Below, piece by piece: positions 11,796-22,151 of a DNA stretch of 64,000 nucleotides. Numbering within the stretch: position 1 is the first letter of the stretch; every line of letters begins with the position of its first letter. The stretch lies in NCBI RefSeq assembly GCF_000004825.1, contig NW_008805103.1:495941-559940 (forward strand), in the 5' to 3' direction. Below the pieces are notes generated by a model. The model had not been told where the DNA came from. It saw only the letters and a list, made by a program, of their open reading frames with translations, and did not search any database. A program made the position numbers and the translations under genes. The DNA comes from Heterostelium album PN500 (lineage: Eukaryota > Evosea > Eumycetozoa > Acytosteliales > Acytosteliaceae).

Positions 11796-12080
11796 GTGTA
11801 TAGCATTTCGCCAATTATGAATTAAACTTTATTATAAACCTCAATAAAAAATTTATTTAAATATTATTATTTTTATCATTTTAATTACATTTAAAACTTT
11901 GGTGGGTTAGATATGTGTTTTTTTATTTTGTTTTTTTTTTGTGTTGTTTAAAACATTTTTAACATATGAATTGCAAACAATTTAATCATACATTAACTTT
12001 TATTTATTATTATTAAAATAATAATAAATAATAATAATAATTTGTTACAAATAGTAAGTTAAGATTTATTGTTAGTTAAA

Positions 12081-14629
12081 ATGTTCTCATCAGAATCAAG
12101 TAAGTAAAATTAGGATTTATTTTCAAATCTCATTTTTAATTATTTAATCCATTTGGTAGGCTCAAATATTTGTTCATTATGCTCTAAGGCATTGGAATGT
12201 GGAGAAAAAAGGTACAGGTGTTCAGAATGTAGTGATATAAAGTTTTGTGAGGAATGTTATCACTCTCCAAAATCAAATGAATGTCATACTGATAAAGCTA
12301 TCTTACCTCATCAATGTACAATTGAGACAAGTATATTTAAATCCTAAATTCAATGAGATAATTACTCTTTTCTTAAATAATCATAATTTTTTAATTTGAA
12401 CATAGAAACTGATAGTGAATATTTAGAATCCAATGAATCTGATAGATTTTATCAATGTTTTATGAATGCATTCAATAGTTTTTCTCACAGGAATTGTATT
12501 GGTGTAAGACCTGTTGCAAATGAGCCAACTGTAAATTGGTTGACATTTAAAGATGTTTATCAAAATTCTGAAATGTTTGGATCTGCTTTAAAAATGAATG
12601 TTAAAGTAAATATTAAAAATATCTTATGTCTTTATTTTTAATTATTAATATTTTATTTTAATTTTCTAAGTATGAATCAAGAGTTGGAATAATGCTTAAT
12701 AATGTTCCTGAATGGTATTTCGTAGAATTTGGATGTCTATTTTATGGATACACTCTTATTCCTATCAATCATTATATCAGTATGTTCAATTAAAAATATT
12801 GTTTTATTTAATTTGATTACTAATTAATAATAAAATTACAGATAATGATCAATTATTGAATATCCTTAAGATTGGAGAACCATCAGTTCTTGTGGTTTCA
12901 AAGATAACATTTCCAAAATTACTAAATGTGATAAACAACTATTCAAATTTAACATTGATCATACATGTTGGTGATGATTATGATCAAAATTTGAAAAATC
13001 AACTTCCACAACAAATCAAATTCAAATTATATTCTGAATTCTTATCTACTGTTTCTGAAATTGCTCCACATTCACCATTGATCAATGGTATTTTATCAAT
13101 TGGTAAGGATAGTTATAATTATATTTATAAGTTTTATTTTAAAATTCAATAATAATTAATTTAAAAATAATATATTATCATTTATTAAAAAAGTATTTTC
13201 AACTGGTAGTACTGGTGTTCCAAAAGGAGAGATGTGCAAAGATAGAGATACTACCAATTGTTTAAAAGCCTTTTCTTTATTGAAAATAAGCCTTATTTCT
13301 ATCAGTTATCTTTCTCTTTGTAAGTTAGAATCTGTTTTATTTCATGATTATATTGAGAAATATAACTAATCATTTAAAATAGCTCATACTCAAAGGCTAA
13401 TGGATTTAACTAGCATATTTCTTGGAGGTAGATTCATAATTTACTCTTTGGGTACAGAGATAGAACCATTTATTAAAGAGTGTTCAATGGTTAGACCAAC
13501 ACATTTCTGGAATTTCCCAACGTAATTAAAATTAATTTTTTTATTTTATCTTTTTTTTATTAATTAATATTTCATAATAGATTTTATAATCAAATATATT
13601 CAAAGTATCAAAGAAGATTAGAAATACTAAAGAAAGAACAACCAAATCTTTCAGATGATGAAGTTGATTCAATAGCAATTAGAGAAACAACAAATGTTTT
13701 TGGAGATAGAATTCAACACATATCAGCAGGAGGTGCTAAAATAGCTCCACATATTGAAATATTTTTGAAGAAATGTTGGGGAAATCGCTTTTTTATCCAC
13801 TATGGTTGTACTGAATCATATGGTATTGCATCTAATGGTAGAATTAAAAGTGATGTGGAATATAAAATCAATGCAATACCTGGTTTCAGAGATGACAGTC
13901 CATTTCCAGTTGGTGAATTAATTGTCAAATCACCAAGAACTATTGAAGGTTATATCAACAAAGATGGTTCAAATGAAAAGAATTTCAGAAATGGATGGTT
14001 TGCCACTGGTGATATCGTTGAAGAATATGAACCTGGATTTATTAGAATCCTTGAGAGAGTTAGTTACTCTTTCAAATCATCATTTGGAAGATTTATATCG
14101 TAAGTTTTCTTTTTTTTATTACAATTTTAAAAGAATATTAATTAATAATTTTAAAACCTTGATACAGACCCGAAATCATTGAATCAAATTTTTATTCATC
14201 ATCTTTGATTAGAAATATATTCATTTATGGAACATCATTACATCCATTTTTGGTTGGAATAGTTGTACCTTCTCAATTGGCTTTGGAGAGATTCAATCTA
14301 ACATATGATCAATCAAATATTGATCAACATCAAGATCTGAAAGAATCTATCATCAATGAAATAAATATCATATCAAAACAAAAGAATGTAAGTAAAATTA
14401 ATAAAACAACCAGGATTTAACTTTTTTTCTAATTTTCTAATATATTTAATAGATTATATTTTGGGAAATTCCAAAGGCAATAAAATTGGATAATACCATT
14501 TGGACTGTTGATAATCATCTTTTAAATGGATCTTTCAAATTCGATCGAAAAGAAATCACAAAATACTATCAAGAATCTTTGGATCAATTATTATCAGGTA
14601 TAAATGAAAATGGTAGTTCATTCTTCTAA
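12081..14629 (+). CDS. ZZ zinc finger - long-chain acyl-CoA synthetase fusion, copy B
   Basis: Ten exons with exactly the lengths of copy A give 646 residues: 12081-12099, 12160-12330, 12406-12605, 12671-12779, 12842-13102, 13194-13319, 13383-13521, 13581-14099, 14168-14387 and 14453-14629. It has the same ZZ finger and ACSL-type ligase. Compared with copy A this version is closer to the family consensus: GGAKIAPHIE and HYGCTESYG in the adenine-site region, where copy A has GGAKIAPNIE and QYACTESYA. Exon 1 ends AGTAAGT instead of GGTAAGT, changing one Gly to Ser at the junction. Likely activates long-chain fatty acids; what the N-terminal ZZ finger binds is unknown (in other families it binds histone tails or N-degrons). 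Confidence 0.87.
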
Positions 14630-15075
14630 ATCAATCAACTTTTCTAAAATCTATCAGTCGTTGAAAACCTGTTCCTTAAGAGTAAGAAATTTTTCAATAT
14701 TGGATAGACCATTTCGATATGATGTTGTTATATTAAATAAATATACAAGAGTTATCTTTTTTATCATATCAATTGATAACTAAAAATAAAATATTGTTTT
14801 TTAATTCATTTTATTTTTTTAAAAATAAATCTTTTTTTTTTTTTGATTGTTCTCTCAAAAAATATTTTTTTTTTAATTTTTATTTTTTTATTTGCTTTTT
14901 TTTTTTTGTATTTGTTTACTTAGTTTATCTGTAGACACCTTTATGTTAATCTGTTATCAAAGCTTTTTAACAGCAGGCCCGAGATCTGTATAGCGGTTTG
15001 AGGCTTACCTGCTGACGGAGCTTTGTTAGTTGTATATCGATTAGCACACTACTCCTTTTTTAAGCATTGTGAACA
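14630..15075. other. Spacer after acyl-CoA synthetase copy B
   Basis: Same T-rich spacer as in unit A, with small indels in T runs, followed by the GC-containing inverted-repeat segment. Confidence 0.5.
14959..15024. other. GC-rich nested inverted repeat, unit B
   Basis: AAAGCT at 14959-14964 pairs with AGCTTT at 15019-15024, and CAGCAGG at 14971-14977 with CCTGCTG at 15008-15014. Identical to 8876-8941. It is conserved without a single change while the neighbouring T-rich DNA has drifted, though the duplication is young so this alone proves little. Confidence 0.45.
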
Positions 15076-16071
15076 ATGAACGAATATAGATGTCCTAGCA
15101 GAGAAGACTGGGTTAAACTTGCAAATATATTTAGTTTAGAGTATGAGAGTTGTAGTATTAATGAAAACAAGGATTATAAAAGCTAATGCATAAGTTTTCA
15201 GAAGATTCTCCTGCTATTAGATATTCAAAACAGTTAATATCGATCCAAACAATATTCTTAAATGTCTTAAACTACCTAAAACTCAATCATTATTAATGAT
15301 AATTGTAAGTATGCCTTTTAATCTATATCTATTATATTTTTATTAATTTTTTTTTTAAAAAAAAAGAAAAAGCCTAATGATCAAATCATCATCCGTCGAA
15401 CTGTGTCTCTACGAAGATGCCTCATTTATGGAGTTGTACAAGAAATCGTTAAATGCAGATTGTTTCTATCGTTACCCAAAGGAACAAAAAGAAACTACTT
15501 GCTTTGGAGATTGTAATGTTCAAGCTACACCAGAGGTATTGGAAAAGTGTCATGAATATCGAGCTTTATAGTGAACGAGAAGTCAGTATTTTTAAGAAAA
15601 TCTACTCAGACTCACAACAAGCAATTGAATCGTTGGATATCGTTGATGCATCAGTTGATGAGGATGATGGCGATGATGACGAGTTGGACGCCGACGACGA
15701 TTTAGTGGATCTAAACACTGGAGATCTCGTCGACACTGCCGTACAGCAGTCAGACAAGCCATCGACTCACAGCCAAAGTTTTGGTTCACTTCCGAAATGT
15801 CTCTTGATGAAAAGTACAAAACTATCACTCGTATATTCTACCTGCGAAGAGTACTCTGTATCCGCATGCTACAAAGACTCCATTAGAGCCAAGAAGGATA
15901 TATTCTACAAAATTGGAATGGGTTATCAAACAGAAGAATGGGTTTATGGCTAAGTTCATTGCCTTGCCAACTATCAGACCTCTTCTACGATCTCCTCTCG
16001 ATGAAAGTGAAAACCCGGCAGTAATTTTGTTGTTGGATACCGAGACCACTGGCAAATTGTTAAATAAATAA
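15076..16071 (+). pseudogene. Decayed C2H2/DEDDh exonuclease gene, copy B
   Basis: Homologous to 8993-10568 but more damaged. The first segment hits a stop after NENKDYKS because of a small deletion near 15180. The C2H2 finger is removed by a deletion near 15908. The sequence stops just after the Exo I motif (DTETTGK) with the rest of the exonuclease missing. Some breaks are shared with copy A (frame change near 15230 and the stop after HEYRAL near 15570), showing the gene was probably already dead when the segment duplicated. Confidence 0.6.
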
Positions 16072-16191
16072 ATAAAAAAATCCAACCACTCAAATTTTCA
16101 TATTTTTCTTCTGTTTTTCGATGGAATGAAACAAATAGTAAAAACAAATGTTTGTAAATATCGATATAGAAGCAGAGTAATTTAATCAACA

Positions 16192-17967
16192 ATGACAGAC
16201 ATAGATAGTAGTAGATGTAGTATTCACAAAGATGAATTGTATAAACTGATTTGTATTGAATGTAATGTGTTGCTGTGTTCGGTTTGTTCAGTAGATCATA
16301 ATGGTCATATTTACAATCATATTCACAATCTAAAGAATAGTGATGATAATTCCAATGTATTTAAATCGAGAATCGATACTTTATGGTCATCGGTAAAGAC
16401 ATCGAACGACTCTATCAAAGTATTGAAAAACAATCGTACAAAGATAACCGACCACTTTCGAGAGTTACACAACATTCTAATGAAACAAGAATACACACTA
16501 CTCAAACCAATCGATGATAACATCAATTCAGTACAAAAACACATTAAAGATATGCTTAAAGAATTGAAATCAATAGTTAATATATTAAATCAAATAACTG
16601 ATAATAAAAATAATAATAGTAATAAAAGCAGCAGTAGTAGTAGTAATGATGATAACAACACAAATATTAGTACAGATTCATATAGAATTGATAATATCAT
16701 TGAAACAATCAATGAATGTGAATCATTCGATAAGTTTGTTGATATCAATAGAGTATCATTTTTCAGTTATAATAAGAATGAAAACAACTATCCACAACTA
16801 CAAGTAAACAATAGCTATACCAATCTACAATTAATACAATCATTCAATTCGAAATACCAATTATCAAATAGTAAAGGTATTCATCATAGTCCAGTTATTC
16901 CAAGTTATAAAATCAGTATTAGTCAACTTAAAATGCAGAATATAAAGAGTGATGCCGAACAATCAATTTATGTAACTGCTTCTGAGAGTACATCTACCAG
17001 TAATACTTCAACCACATCCAACAACAACAACAATAATAACAACAATAACAATAACAGTAGTAGTGATAGTAGCAGTAGTGGTAGTAATAGTAATGTTAGT
17101 AGTAATAATAATAGTGCAAGATATATTATATCGGCAGATCGTAATAATATTAGTTTGTTAAGCATTGGTGACAATGCAGAGTCGATAGTTTTAGATAGTC
17201 AATATACTCCACCATTGTCATCGACTATAGCTGGACGTTGGACACTAAATGCAATTGCTGCGACTGTCAGTGGTAAGTACGTCTACATCTTTGGCGTGTC
17301 AAGGAGTGGTACCAAGTATTTGCGATTCAGTTTGGAATCGCGAGTTTTCGATCTTGCCGAGGACATCAGTGGCATCACCACTGGCGAATGGCTATCGGTA
17401 TGCAACGATCCTTCTAATAATGGTCACATCTACATCATCAATAACTTTGATAAAGAAAAAGCAGAGATCTCAAGATACAACATTAAATCGATGAAGTTCG
17501 AGAAAATTGGAAAGCATCGTCTCAGTAGTGAGATTACTAACGATGTCATCAAATCGTTTATCTATCACGATTGTCTCTATATGGTGACATCGGTAAGCAA
17601 CCGGATCTTCAAAATCAACAACTTACCGACACACCATAAGAATCACAGTGTTAGTAATCTCGACATTCAACTGCCATTGGAGAAGTATGTCGCCGTTACA
17701 CATGACAACCAAGGTAACATCTACATCCTTACTTTTAAACGAAAGTTCCTCAGAGTAAACGTTGATAGCAAGCAGATTGCTCATCTGACACCACTTAGCA
17801 TCAGTGAATACTGTTCAATGGTATACTCTAAAGATGGACCGTATATCTACTTGTTTGGTGGCGCTGACTATGGTAACTTTGTTTACACGATCCAGAAGGA
17901 TCTATGGACACCAATCTTTAAAGATGATCAATCAAAGAGAATCAATTGTGGTTCAGTTTTAATATAA
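16192..17967 (+). CDS. B-box zinc finger protein with coiled coil and propeller-like C-terminus
   Basis: Single exon, 591 residues. Residues about 9-45 form a B-box (CSIH, CIEC, CSVC, then His ligands). A helical segment follows (about 60-135, IKVLKNNRTKITDHFRELH), probably a coiled coil. Ser/Asn-rich linkers lie near 138-155 and 262-310. The C-terminal 240 residues consist of short beta-repeat phrases (GKYVYIFGVSRSGTKYLRF, GNIYILTFKRKFLRV, GPYIYLFGGADYGNF) like kelch or related propellers. The layout resembles a TRIM protein without a RING, so ubiquitin ligase activity cannot be assumed. The start is supported by the truncated paralogue at 10695. Confidence 0.8.
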   Translation: MTDIDSSRCSIHKDELYKLICIECNVLLCSVCSVDHNGHIYNHIHNLKNSDDNSNVFKSRIDTLWSSVKTSNDSIKVLKNNRTKITDHFRELHNILMKQEYTLLKPIDDNINSVQKHIKDMLKELKSIVNILNQITDNKNNNSNKSSSSSSNDDNNTNISTDSYRIDNIIETINECESFDKFVDINRVSFFSYNKNENNYPQLQVNNSYTNLQLIQSFNSKYQLSNSKGIHHSPVIPSYKISISQLKMQNIKSDAEQSIYVTASESTSTSNTSTTSNNNNNNNNNNNNSSSDSSSSGSNSNVSSNNNSARYIISADRNNISLLSIGDNAESIVLDSQYTPPLSSTIAGRWTLNAIAATVSGKYVYIFGVSRSGTKYLRFSLESRVFDLAEDISGITTGEWLSVCNDPSNNGHIYIINNFDKEKAEISRYNIKSMKFEKIGKHRLSSEITNDVIKSFIYHDCLYMVTSVSNRIFKINNLPTHHKNHSVSNLDIQLPLEKYVAVTHDNQGNIYILTFKRKFLRVNVDSKQIAHLTPLSISEYCSMVYSKDGPYIYLFGGADYGNFVYTIQKDLWTPIFKDDQSKRINCGSVLI

Positions 17968-18053
17968 TACTTTGATTAACAAAACAACAACAAATGTAAT
18001 AATAATAATAAAATAATGTAAATTAAATATATAGATTGTTTATATACAAAATA

Positions 18054-18083
18054 TTTTAGTTTTAGTTTTAGTTTTAGTTTTAA
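18054..18083. repeat. TTTTAG hexamer array
   Basis: About five tandem copies of ttttag between the convergent B-box and dehydrogenase genes. It probably lies in a 3' UTR. Confidence 0.7.
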
Positions 18084-18139
18084 ATCTAAATTGATTGTAA
18101 TTTGAAAGTGTAATGAGTGTATATCATATCTATATTTGT

Positions 18140-19098
18140 TTAGAGTTTTGCTAATCTGAGTGCACCATCGAGTCTAATAGTACTACCGTTCAAATATTGA
18201 TTTTCAATGATATGAACAACGAGTTGTGCAAATTCATTGGTCTTACCAAAACGATTTGGGAATGGAATGGTTGAGAGAATTGCTTTGGTAGCTGCATCTG
18301 GCAGACCTGATAACATTGGTGTGTCAAATGTACCAGGAGCGATTGTCATTATTCTCATACCCAATGGTGCAAATTCTCTTGCCAATGGTAATGTCATACT
18401 GTTTGGTTTGAAGATAATGTTAGTTAGTTAGTTCGTTAGTTCTATATTTTAATAACTATCTTAATCTATCTCTATTTACTTACCCAACAACACCAGCTTT
18501 AGAAGCACTGTAAGCAGCTTGACCCTGTTGACCTTCGAATGCAGCACACGAAGCAGTCATAACGAAAACACCCTTCTCACCATCGACCATCTCTTGTTTG
18601 TCGATGACCTCTGCAACCAAACGAATTACATTGAATGTACCGGTAAGATTGATATTAATAACTCTACTATAAACATCCAATGGAATAACACCTTTCTTTG
18701 ATAGTGTCTATATATATACATATATATAATATATACCAAATCATATTATAGATAATATATTAATAAATGATTTGATTACAACTAATAATATCTGTTAAGC
18801 ATATATTACTTACTCTAATGGCAACGGCAATACCAGCACAATTGATTGCACCATGTATCTTTTTAAACTTGTTCAATGTCTCTTTGATTGCATTCTTTAC
18901 GGATGCTTCATTTGTGATATCTGTATTCTGGAAGAGTGCTCTCTCACCTCCAAGTTCCTTTACCAATTGATTTCCACTCTCATCATTCATATCAAAGATG
19001 ACAACATTTGCATTTCTTTTGTGTAGCTCTCTAACGGTAGCTTCTCCAAGACCACTGGCTCCACCAGTAACAATAAATGTTTTATTTTCTAATTTCAT
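18140..19098 (-). CDS. 3-hydroxyacyl-CoA dehydrogenase type 2 (HSD17B10-like SDR)
   Basis: Three exons on the minus strand (19098-18814, 18707-18484, 18398-18140) give 255 residues, close to human HSD17B10 at 261. It has the NAD-binding TGGASGLG at residues 11-18, the catalytic Ser near 148 in TAS, and YSASK at 161-165. The HSD17B10-specific phrases [16 protein letters not shown], [24 protein letters not shown] and [11 protein letters not shown] are all present. The family oxidises 3-hydroxyacyl-CoAs in isoleucine and fatty-acid breakdown in mitochondria and is also a subunit of metazoan mitochondrial RNase P. Start MKLENK is chosen by homology; an in-frame upstream extension would be hydrophobic and is not needed. 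Confidence 0.93.
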
Positions 19099-19542
19099 AT
19101 TAATTAATATGTTAAAAATTAAAATGATAATTAATTCAAACAAACAAAAATAATAAATAAAATAAAAAATACTATTAAATTAAGCACACACACAAAATGA
19201 TAAAAATTTTTTATTTTGATTTTATTTTTTTATCCAAAATATCTATTTTGAACTCAACAATCTGGAATTTATAAATTTAACATTTGTAAGATGTATATAG
19301 TTTTGGTAACTTTGTCACTTTTTTGAAAATCAGATATTATGATGATAAATTAGACCTGCAAAGATGTTTTAATACAACATTGATTAATGTCGCAGAAATC
19401 AAATTAAATTTTTAAGAAAGTTCAAGTTAGTTCGAACATTTAAATTGTTGGGTGGTCAAAGTTAGAAGCACACAACTTTATTAAACCAACCCAAAATTGG
19501 AAATTTTAGTTATTATTTAATAATGAATAATTTGTATAATAA
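19099..19542. promoter_or_regulatory. Divergent intergenic region
   Basis: About 440 bases between the divergent dehydrogenase and ARPC1-like genes, AT-rich with T and A runs, so both promoters must lie here. No specific element is recognised. Confidence 0.4.
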
Positions 19543-20645
19543 ATGTTTAAAATAAAGAAATTATTAAATATTAAAAATGGATATATAAGATGTTATTCTT
19601 GGAATAGTGATAGATCAAGTAAAATAAAATATTGTTTGATTCGTTTGATTGCTCAATCAATTACTTACTTTTTACTCTCTCTCTCTCTCTTTTAGAAATA
19701 GTTTTATCTTCAAATGTTAATAATAATATTTTAATATATTCATTAAATATTAATAATAATAATAATGATAATGAAGAAGATGAAGAATGGATATTAGAAT
19801 ATGAGTTATGTCAACATGATAGAATGGTAACATCATTAGATTGGTCAGAGAAAAACAATTGTATACTATCGTGTTCCGAAGACAAGTTGGCTTGCTATTG
19901 GAGATACGATCAGGCTACCCGTCGATGGCTGCCGAGGATAACGACCGTTCGTGTATCAAAGTCGTGTGAGCAACTCGCTTGGAGTCCCCTGGGAAACAAG
20001 TTTGCACTGACCACCGCTGAGAACACTCTGATGATTCTCTTTAACACCGGCGAATCCGATCATTGGCTGTCACATCGATTCGGTCCGTCCAACTCGAGAG
20101 TTCGCGCCATCGCTTGGAATCCCGTGAATAACAACATGCTGGCGTGTGGCAACGCCCGAGGTGAACTGTACATCTACAACGCCTACATCTCGACGGTCGA
20201 CCGACTACTGCCAAACAAAATCGGTAACTTCCAACTAATAACGAAAATGAGTGATTCCGCAACTGATGGTTTCATTCAATCGATTGCATGGTCGCGAGAC
20301 GGTGTATTCTTGGCATACAGTTCGCAAGCATCGAAACTAACGATAATACAGCTACTCAGTCAATATGAATTCAAGATCATCGCAACGATAAAACTACCGA
20401 CTCTGCCGATATGCGATATGATATTCAAAGATAACAGTAAAGAGTTAATCGCATTGACATTCGACTATCAATTACTTAAATTTACATACTCACCGACTAC
20501 CAATCAATGGTCTATAACTGATATCGTAGATAGCGGTGATCATCTATTTCATCCAAAGATTAGATACTATCATGAGATAGATGGTGAACAATACTATTCG
20601 ATACAATCATCGATTGATGGTTGCTTAGCAATCATTTCAATATAA
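19543..20645 (+). CDS. Divergent ARPC1-like WD40 protein (Arp2/3 complex subunit 1 family)
   Basis: Two exons (19543-19618, 19696-20645) give 341 residues. The tiny first exon encodes the start up to SWNSDRS; the splice restores CYSWNSDRSKIVLSSN, matching the ARPC1 phrase of the form CHxWNxDRTxIAxxPN. WD-type repeats follow (QHDRMVTSLDWSEKNNCILSCS, RWLPRITTVRVSKSCEQLAWSP, VRAIAWNPVNNNMLACG, YIYNAYIS). ARPC1 anchors the Arp2/3 complex that nucleates branched actin. Differences from the canonical subunit are an Asn/Glu/Asp-rich insertion after the first strand, weak C-terminal repeats and an end at LAIISI without the usual last WD unit. It may be a second, specialised ARPC1 or a neofunctionalised paralogue. 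Confidence 0.75.
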
Positions 20646-20724
20646 TACAATAACAAATAATATTAAATTGTAAATATAATGTAAATATAATAAAGTAATA
20701 TTTAATTTTAAACATCTATTATTA

Positions 20725-21032
20725 TTAGTATTTATATATTAAAAATCCCAATTTAACTTCTAAATTCAAAGGTAATATGGAATCTGATGCCTGTTGGCTA
20801 TCATAGCTATTTTTACAATCTTTACACTCGTTCACTAGTTCTTGTAGGTTGGTCGGTGAAATGAAACCTTTGAGTCTTTCTTCATCTGTCCATTCATATT
20901 CCAAATCGTTTCTTTTAATCTTTATAGGTATCTGTTTGTAATATACTTTTATGGTTGGAATACCAGCTAAATTAAGTGTTTAATTAAACAATATATATAT
21001 TAGTATTTAACATTATATCTGTCAATCATCTC

Positions 21033-21064
<32 letters not shown>

Positions 21065-21889
21065 GTTATACAATACCAATATCATTATAATTCTCTTTCA
21101 CATAATCGTTTGAAGATTGATTTATAAAGAATACCAATATATCTTTATCTTTTGCTATAGATTGAAAGTTATCATAACTAAAATATTAACAATTAATTGT
21201 ATGAGTTTTGTTAGCATATAATAATAATAATAAATAATAATATGTTAAAGGTAAAGTATTTACGTTTGTCTTGCTAAATTGAACCAATCTACACAATATA
21301 CAATGAAAATGAGATGATTTTGATCTTCTTGTGCTGTTTCTAGAGCTTCTGTGAGTGATGAGAATTTCATTGGCTCCAACATTTGATTCTTTAGTTTCTC
21401 TAATATCATATTAGTAACATCTTTGGTTGTCAATGGTTGTGAATCCCTTTTTTTATTAAATTATTTGTTAATATATATATATTGTTATGTTTAAAGTAAT
21501 AGCTATTATATTTAGTTTACATACTCTGTTTTTATTAAAGCATCGATTTTATCATCATCTAGATCGTCTTGATCATCGTCGTCATCGTCATCGTCATCAC
21601 TATCGATCAACATTGCCAGGTTGGCAGCGGTGACACTCGATCGCTTGTTTGTTAGTTGATTCGGTGATGCTATACTCTTTGGATCGTTTTGACTGTCTTT
21701 AGCATGAATGGTATCGAATATCTGTTTGTCTTTACTCTTGATCAGCCATTTCTTTAATGAACGTTTATGTAGTTTCTTCTTTTTCTCTTTCTCCTGCTCT
21801 TTATTAATACTACTATGTTTATCTTTTACTTTAATTGATTTATCTTTTAATTTATCTTTTTCTTTTTCTTTCTTTTCTTTTTTATTCCA
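20725..21889 (-). CDS. Thioredoxin-fold protein lacking CxxC, lysine- and aspartate-rich N-terminus
   Basis: Four exons on the minus strand (21889-21525, 21446-21264, 21177-21077, 20966-20725), about 296 residues from the first open codon. The N-terminal 65 residues are Lys/Glu-rich, followed by an Asp run (near 95-110). The rest is thioredoxin-like: HLIFIVYCVDWFNLARQT, then ILVFFINQ, and the cis-proline strand AGIPTIKVYY restored across the last splice. The position of the redox CxxC is WFNLAR, so it should not be a dithiol oxidoreductase. The true start is unresolved: the frame is open back to 21889, where a TAA precedes it, and the ATG at 21890 is out of frame. An upstream exon or an A-run length error is possible. 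Confidence 0.65.
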
Positions 21890-22091
21890 TTATTAATTAA
21901 TTAACTATTTATTTTATCAACAAATAGATAGATTTATATATAATGTAAAAACAATAACAACTAACTGCCTAATCAAATAAATCAGATTACTTTTAAATTT
22001 GAATTTTCATTTTCCTTGCTTGTGTGTGTGAAAGGATCTGCTTGGCATGATCAATCAATCATCCAGTTTTGTTCATTTTAACTTCAAATAC

Positions 22092-22146
<55 letters not shown>
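22092..22146. repeat. (TAA)n microsatellite
   Basis: An uninterrupted run of about 18 TAA units ends 5 bases before the ATG at 22152. It lies in the 5' leader of that gene. Confidence 0.9.
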
Positions 22147-22147
<1 letters not shown>

Positions 22148-22151
22148 TCAA

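Larger units (their letters stand above)
11796..16378. repeat. Tandem segmental duplication, unit B
   Basis: Right-hand copy of the unit described at 5702-10883. It carries an intact acyl-CoA synthetase, the inverted-repeat element, a further-deleted exonuclease remnant, and continues into the intact B-box gene. Relative to unit A it lacks about 95 bases around 9836-9934 and about 490 bases of the exonuclease C-terminus. The latter junction uses short homology around AAA/TTGTTAAATAAA near 16055. Confidence 0.9.

Noticed and set aside
16968-17174. Leu-rich minus-strand open frame
   Set aside because: It is the complement of the Asn/Ser repeat tract of the B-box gene.
18054-18083. TTTTAG array as internal telomere repeat
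   Set aside because: Only about five units, in a 3' UTR position, and not a dictyostelid telomere sequence that I know.
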